DNA of 64,000 nucleotides from Planctomycetota bacterium (GTDB lineage: Bacteria > Planctomycetota > Phycisphaerae > UBA1845): contig JAJRYY010000052.1 in NCBI GenBank assembly GCA_024275565.1, positions 1 through 64,000 on the forward strand. The letters run 5' to 3'. The notes under the pieces are model-generated. The model saw nothing but the letters and a program-made list of their open reading frames with translations. It was not told where the DNA came from and ran no database searches. Of the stretch, positions 59,406-64,000 are shown one piece after another (the first letter of the stretch is position 1; each line of letters starts with the position of its first letter). The position numbers and the translations under genes were made by a program.

Positions 59406-61817
59406 ATGAATACAAAGACGACGATTGGTTTGTGCGTTGTGCTGTTCGTGTCGATGTGCGGGTTTTATTGGCTTCAGATCAACCGCGAGGAAGGTCCGGT
59501 CACCAATAAGACAACGACCGTCGCACAGGAGATCGAGCAGGACCTGTTCGACGAAAAACCCGATATCGCGAAGCTCATCAGGATCACCTGTGAACGCGTC
59601 GGTCCCGAACCCTGGGTATTTGAGAAACCCGCGGACGGATCGAAAGGTAAGGGGAAATCGAGAGACAGCGATAAATCGTGGCGTATGACGCAACCGCTTC
59701 AGACCGAGGTTCCCGAGTTCGAAGTGGCCAGCATCGTCAACCGTTTGAAAAAGCTTCGATATCAGGTGAAATATGCACCGGATCAGGCAGACGGGGTGAC
59801 ACCGGCGATGGCTGGTCTGGACCCGCCGCGTGCGGAGCTGACGCTCGAATCCGAAGATGGTGCGTCGTTGCGGATTCAGATCGGTAAATCCGTGTCAGGT
59901 TCCGAGACATATCTGCGATTCGGTGACGGTGGTGATATCTATGTCGTGCGCAGCAATCTTTCCACCCTTCTGAAAAACTCCCCGGCAGATTATCGCGATC
60001 GGGGGATGCTCAAGTTTCAGACCGAGAATGTCACCAGTGTCGAGATCACGCATTATCCAGAGGGCGAATCTTCTGTAGAGTATCGTCTGGTGCGGGACGA
60101 TGCAGGTAACTGGCGATTTGAGGAACCCTTCGAAGCCGACGCGGTCAATCAGGTGATAGATGGCGTGATCCGTCCATTGTCGATGCTTCGGGCGACAGAG
60201 TGGGTTGATGCAAATGGGGCGGACAATCCTGGTCGGTATGGGTTCATTCCTCCGCTGCTTGAAATCGAGATCGTGATGGAAGTTGAAGTTGACAAGCCCA
60301 GCGCAGATTCCGCTCCCGAGGGTGCGTCCGATAAGGACGATGCATCGGAGCAGGATCATGTTACAGAGATTCAGCGCGAAACCCACGAAGTCATCATCTC
60401 CAGGCGAGGCCCCATTGGTGCGACAACCTCGGTCTACGCCGCCCTCTCCGACGACTCCTCCGTAGCCACCATTGTAAAAGGTACGGCAGACAGGCTTGTT
60501 CCTGACCTTTCCACCTGGCGAAACATGAAACTATACGCTTTTGCAGTCTCGGAAGCGGAGCGGATTGAGGTTCGCGCGGACGGGTCGGATTTTGCGACCC
60601 TGGTCCGAAACGATCGCAACAGATGGGTGTTCGAGGCCGATGATACGCCAGCCGACGGAGAGGCGATCCAGAAGCTCCTGACCTCGATCGAATCGGTCGA
60701 AGCAGTGAGTTTCGTCGATGGCAGTACATTAGACAGTGAAGAAAGCGGGCTGGATTCGCCCTCCTCAGAGGTTGTCGTCACAGTTCCCGGTCGAGAGAAG
60801 GCCGTCCGCATTGCGATTGGCAACCCGACCGATAAGGTATCGCGGCGACTCTACTATGTGCGCGTCGACAATTCACCCACCATCGCAAAGGTGCGTGCGG
60901 ACGATCTTGCACCGATGATGCGTACGCCAGCTTCCTACCTCGATCGCAGCATTTTTGATCTCGCACATCGCGACTTGAAGCGTATCGTCATCACGCGTCC
61001 CAACGAGGTCACCCGGAACGCCGAGCGGATTGTTTTGCAGCGTGATGGCGAGAATGACTGGGCATTGGTCTCGCCAGCCCCGACAGAAATCGACAAACCT
61101 GCCGTCGTGAGATTTACGAGCGCAGTCGCGAAACTGCAATCGAAAACCGTCATCTCAAGGGATGGCAGTGGCGGTGCATTTGGCCTGAACGACCCGACGA
61201 TTTCGATCGATATCACCTACTTTGGAAAAACGCCGGATTCTGGAACCACCCCCGACGCATCCGCTCCGCCGCTCGAAACGGTGAAGCTGCTCATCGCCGA
61301 CAATGACAAGGCGACCTACGCAAAACGGTCGGATTCGCCGATTGTATACGAACTCCGCCCCGCCGACCGCAAGATATTTTCGCTGGATTTGACCTCAAAA
61401 CAGGTGTTCCGCATCGAGGAATCCACGGTCACACGCTTCTCAGTGACAGAAGGCGGGATCACACAAGAATTCATCAAAACCGGAGACGACTGGAAATACG
61501 CCGCAGAACCGGACCTGCCGATCGACCCGATGAAAATCAGGAATCTTCTTCTGCAGATTCAGGACATCAAATCGAAGCAGATGGTCGAAATCAACGCTGC
61601 CGATCTGAATGCGTATGGACTGGATGCTCCTGGAACGACCCTCCGCATCGTGACAGAGGAGGGCACGAGCGAGCTTCTCGTCTCCGCCAGTCCATGCGAC
61701 AAAGCGCGCGACGGCAGTCACTACGCAATGCTGGAGGGTTCGCGGAATGTCTTCCTCATCACCCCCGACGCGATGTCGCGGTTCGCGATCAGACTCAGCG
61801 ACTACGAAAAGAAATAG
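59406..61817 (+). CDS. DUF4340 protein, partner of the Gld-type ABC system
   Basis: 803 aa. An N-terminal anchor (TTIGLCVVLFVSMCGFYWLQI) precedes several repeated DUF4340 modules, each with a strand such as LTLESEDGASLRIQIGKSVS followed by VYVVRSNLSTLL-like segments. Modules recur at about 120-200, 370-510 and 590-800. The gene starts 6 bp after gldG and completes the gldA-gldF-gldG-DUF4340 set found in many non-gliding Gram-negative phyla. It probably sits in the periplasm on the complex. Molecular role unknown. Confidence 0.88.
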   Translation: MNTKTTIGLCVVLFVSMCGFYWLQINREEGPVTNKTTTVAQEIEQDLFDEKPDIAKLIRITCERVGPEPWVFEKPADGSKGKGKSRDSDKSWRMTQPLQTEVPEFEVASIVNRLKKLRYQVKYAPDQADGVTPAMAGLDPPRAELTLESEDGASLRIQIGKSVSGSETYLRFGDGGDIYVVRSNLSTLLKNSPADYRDRGMLKFQTENVTSVEITHYPEGESSVEYRLVRDDAGNWRFEEPFEADAVNQVIDGVIRPLSMLRATEWVDANGADNPGRYGFIPPLLEIEIVMEVEVDKPSADSAPEGASDKDDASEQDHVTEIQRETHEVIISRRGPIGATTSVYAALSDDSSVATIVKGTADRLVPDLSTWRNMKLYAFAVSEAERIEVRADGSDFATLVRNDRNRWVFEADDTPADGEAIQKLLTSIESVEAVSFVDGSTLDSEESGLDSPSSEVVVTVPGREKAVRIAIGNPTDKVSRRLYYVRVDNSPTIAKVRADDLAPMMRTPASYLDRSIFDLAHRDLKRIVITRPNEVTRNAERIVLQRDGENDWALVSPAPTEIDKPAVVRFTSAVAKLQSKTVISRDGSGGAFGLNDPTISIDITYFGKTPDSGTTPDASAPPLETVKLLIADNDKATYAKRSDSPIVYELRPADRKIFSLDLTSKQVFRIEESTVTRFSVTEGGITQEFIKTGDDWKYAAEPDLPIDPMKIRNLLLQIQDIKSKQMVEINAADLNAYGLDAPGTTLRIVTEEGTSELLVSASPCDKARDGSHYAMLEGSRNVFLITPDAMSRFAIRLSDYEKK

Positions 61818-61890
61818 CAGGACCTATAGGTAGCAGGTCCTACAGGACGGGTAGGGCTGCCGTTGCATTGAACGCTGATATCTGGAAACC

Positions 61891-62682
61891 CTACACCCGG
61901 AAGCCCTGCGTCCGGAGCACGTCCCCCAGCTCCGTTCGTGCGGAAATACCATCCATCCGCCGACTCATCACAGCGCTCCAACGCGGATCACGCGGATGAC
62001 GCCCCTGCGATTCGTGATAGACCGACATGATCGCATCATAAGCGTCGATCAATTCCTGCAACTCAACATCCGAACGATACCCCTCACGATGCCATATCGC
62101 ATCCAGCGGCAGACGCGGCTTCGGTTCATTCTGCTCCGCCGGCCAACCAATACACATGCCAGCCACCGCGACCACATGCTTCGGCAACCCCAGTGCCTCA
62201 CAGATTTCAGCAGGATGATTCCGCATCGCACCAATCATGCAAACGCCAAGCCCGATCGACTCAGCCGCAACAGCCACGTTCTGCATCACCAGCGCAGTAT
62301 CCACAACCGCCAGCATCAACGCCTCTTCCAGCCCAAGGGCAGAACTGTCCACCTCAAACCGCTCCGTACAGAGCGATAATCGATGCAAATCCGCACAAAA
62401 CGCCAGAAACGCACCCGCCTCATGAATCTGAGCCTGATCCGCGCACAGCTTCGCCACCTTCGATTTCAGCTCCGCTTCGCTGATCGAGATGATCGTGTAG
62501 GACTGCATATTGCTCGACGTCGATGCCCGCGTCCCAGCCTCCAGAAGCGTCTCCAGAAGCTCATCACCGACCGGCTCGTCCGTAAACTTTCGCACAGAAA
62601 CATGACCGTGCATCACGTCGATCGTCGCACGATGTCGCGCTCCGTCACCCATGCTCGCGTCAAACATTCCTTCATCAATCAT
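61891..62682 (-). CDS. NfsA-type FMN nitroreductase
   Basis: 263 aa. The N-terminal HVSVRKFTDEPVGDELLETL and the FMN-binding GTRASTSSNMQSYTII match the NfsA/FRP group. The VDTALVMQNVAVAAESIGLGVCMIG and CIGWPAEQNEPKPRLPLD segments close the flavin site. It would reduce nitro compounds or quinones with NAD(P)H. The C-terminus (about 200-263) is the NfsA-type extension. It lies 63 bp after metG on the same strand. Confidence 0.93.
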   Translation of the reverse strand: MIDEGMFDASMGDGARHRATIDVMHGHVSVRKFTDEPVGDELLETLLEAGTRASTSSNMQSYTIISISEAELKSKVAKLCADQAQIHEAGAFLAFCADLHRLSLCTERFEVDSSALGLEEALMLAVVDTALVMQNVAVAAESIGLGVCMIGAMRNHPAEICEALGLPKHVVAVAGMCIGWPAEQNEPKPRLPLDAIWHREGYRSDVELQELIDAYDAIMSVYHESQGRHPRDPRWSAVMSRRMDGISARTELGDVLRTQGFRV

Positions 62683-62745
62683 CCGTCACGCTCCTCATCG
62701 AACCATCCATGACTCTTCATCAAGCCCCCTAAAGGATCAAGCCCT

Positions 62746-64000
62746 CTACGAGGGGTCATCGAAGAGCGCCACCGGGTCCAGCTTCTTAAACATATACTGT
62801 GCATCGCCCAAAGCAGCTCCATCTGGCAGCAACTCCGTCGCACGATCCCACTGCAAGGCTGATACGTCAAGATTCAGCATCGCCAGACACTTCTCCGCCG
62901 AGGAAGGCAAAAACGGACCCATCACCGTCGTCAGCGTCCGCACCGTCTGCAGACACACGTTGATCGCCCGCCCGCACGCAACCATATCGGTCTTGCGCGA
63001 TCGAAAAGGTGCAGTTGCATCAAAATACGCGTTCGCATCACGCGCAAGCTGCATCATCCGACCCAACGCACTCTTGAACCGACACGCTTCAAGCTCGACA
63101 GCCACCTCATCAGCGGCAGCACGACACTTCTCAAGCTGCTCGGTATCCTCAGCCGTATAGGTGTCATGCGGTGGCACTTTCCCATCAAAATACTTATGCA
63201 CAAAAGTCATCGTCCGATTCACGAAATTACCCAGAGCATTGAGCAGTTCCGAATTGTTCCGCGACACGAAGTCGTCCAGATCGAACGCCGTCCGCTGCGT
63301 TTCAGGGGCGATGGCTGTCAGATAGTAGCGTAGTGGATCCGCATCAAACGTCTGCAAAAATTCCTCGATCCAGACCGCAGTCCCGCGACTCTTACTGATC
63401 TTTTCCTCTTCTTTACCGGGAAATTTGATGTTCAGGAACGAATTCGCAACCACATTGCTCGGTAGTTGAAACTCACCCGCCTCCCCCTGAAGGCTGTCAC
63501 TGTCATGCGTCGCAAGAAGCATCGCAGGCCAGGTCAGCGCGTGAAAAACCGTATTGTCCTCGCCGATGAAATGCACCACCTTGCAATCCGGAGATTTCCA
63601 CCACTTTTCGTACCCCTTCCAGTCATCCCCAGCCAGCTCGCACAGCTTCGCAGTAAAGGACACATACCCGATCGGAGCATCAAACCAGACATACAACATC
63701 TTCCCGGCAGCATCAGGATCATCCAGCGGGACCGGAACCCCCCACGACAGATCACGCGTCATCGCACGCTCCGGCAAACCACCACGCGTCACATACCCAA
63801 TGCCCGCCGCATCCAGAATCACCTTGGCCTCATCCAACGCAGCCCGTGATTCAAACGTCAGCATCAGGTGATGATCCACACCATCCGCGCTCTTCGCACC
63901 CGTATGCTTTGGCAGCTTCACATGAATCTCAGCGATCTGCTCCTTCGATTCAAAATGCACATCCATCGCAGGAATCATCTGACCAAGACAAAAATTGATC
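62746..64000 (-). CDS. metG: Methionyl-tRNA synthetase (partial, runs off right edge)
   Basis: The frame is open beyond the track's internal Met to position 64000, with residues INFCLGQ before MIPAMD, so the N-terminal catalytic half lies outside. Visible are LYVWFDAPIGYVS, VHFIGEDNTVFHALTWPAM, the signature KISKSRG and the anticodon-binding helical domain (NRTMTFVHKYFDGKVP). It charges tRNA-Met. The C-terminus ends soon after the anticodon domain, so no EMAP/tRNA-binding extension is present. Confidence 0.95.
   Translation of the reverse strand, partial: INFCLGQMIPAMDVHFESKEQIAEIHVKLPKHTGAKSADGVDHHLMLTFESRAALDEAKVILDAAGIGYVTRGGLPERAMTRDLSWGVPVPLDDPDAAGKMLYVWFDAPIGYVSFTAKLCELAGDDWKGYEKWWKSPDCKVVHFIGEDNTVFHALTWPAMLLATHDSDSLQGEAGEFQLPSNVVANSFLNIKFPGKEEEKISKSRGTAVWIEEFLQTFDADPLRYYLTAIAPETQRTAFDLDDFVSRNNSELLNALGNFVNRTMTFVHKYFDGKVPPHDTYTAEDTEQLEKCRAAADEVAVELEACRFKSALGRMMQLARDANAYFDATAPFRSRKTDMVACGRAINVCLQTVRTLTTVMGPFLPSSAEKCLAMLNLDVSALQWDRATELLPDGAALGDAQYMFKKLDPVALFDDPS

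Overview
The window looks like a chromosomal segment of a planctomycete, probably close to the Phycisphaerae. This is inferred from gene content only: a secreted PQQ-repeat protein ending in a dockerin-like D-x-D-x-D tail, Cys-rich ACC...GSC...C repeats, a GldA/F/G plus DUF4340 ABC set, a stand-alone coaC/coaB pair, many oversized secreted proteins, and many short intergenic palindromes. No rRNA, tRNA, insertion sequence or CRISPR array was recognised. Both ends cut through genes: a GspM/PilO-like gene on the left and metG on the right.

Layout. 1-9.7 kb (minus strand) is a type II secretion/type IV pilus-like operon read leftwards: gspF, gspG (major pseudopilin), gspH, gspI, gspJ, gspK, a GspL-like fusion of PilM and PilN, and a GspM/PilO-like gene with a Cys-rich insert. 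gspE lies apart at 13.7-15.3 kb, behind two secreted proteins (a PQQ/dockerin protein and a parallel beta-helix protein) that may be export substrates. 15.8-21.7 kb carries a lone Flp-type pilin, a lipoprotein, a GYF_2-AIM24 protein, two adjacent SPFH membrane proteins and a small TM zinc-ribbon protein. 22-23.5 kb holds a Fic AMP-transferase with a C-terminal winged helix and a striking phased array of operator-like half-sites. 23.8-29.9 kb is housekeeping: pheA, tpiA, secG, yicC, gmk, rpoZ, coaC, coaB. 30.8-36.7 kb encodes a 1257-aa FG-GAP lipoprotein and a SurA/PpiD-like periplasmic protein. 36.8-43.4 kb holds purSL, purQ, an alpha/beta hydrolase, a family 4 uracil-DNA glycosylase and aat. 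43.5-47.1 kb pairs a DUF115/MptE-like (Maf-type) protein with a radical-SAM-fold protein that has lost its CX3CX2C motif but keeps SPASM cysteines.

47.8-52.3 kb (minus) is a compact respiratory operon: membrane-anchored tetraheme cytochrome c, Tat-exported four-cluster ferredoxin (NrfC type), NrfD-type membrane quinone module, and an octaheme HAO-family cytochrome. This suggests quinone-linked hydroxylamine/nitrite redox chemistry. 53-64 kb holds an orphan Hpt protein, ATP-dependent pckA, a gliding-type ABC system (gldA-gldF-gldG-DUF4340), an NfsA-type nitroreductase and metG.

The main signals beyond the genes are the helically phased CTTTAA half-sites before fic, the HAO/NrfCD operon, the cluster-less radical-SAM/SPASM protein, a poly-C tract inside a promoter spacer, and a genome-wide habit of 14-20 bp tandem repeats and short palindromes at gene edges.
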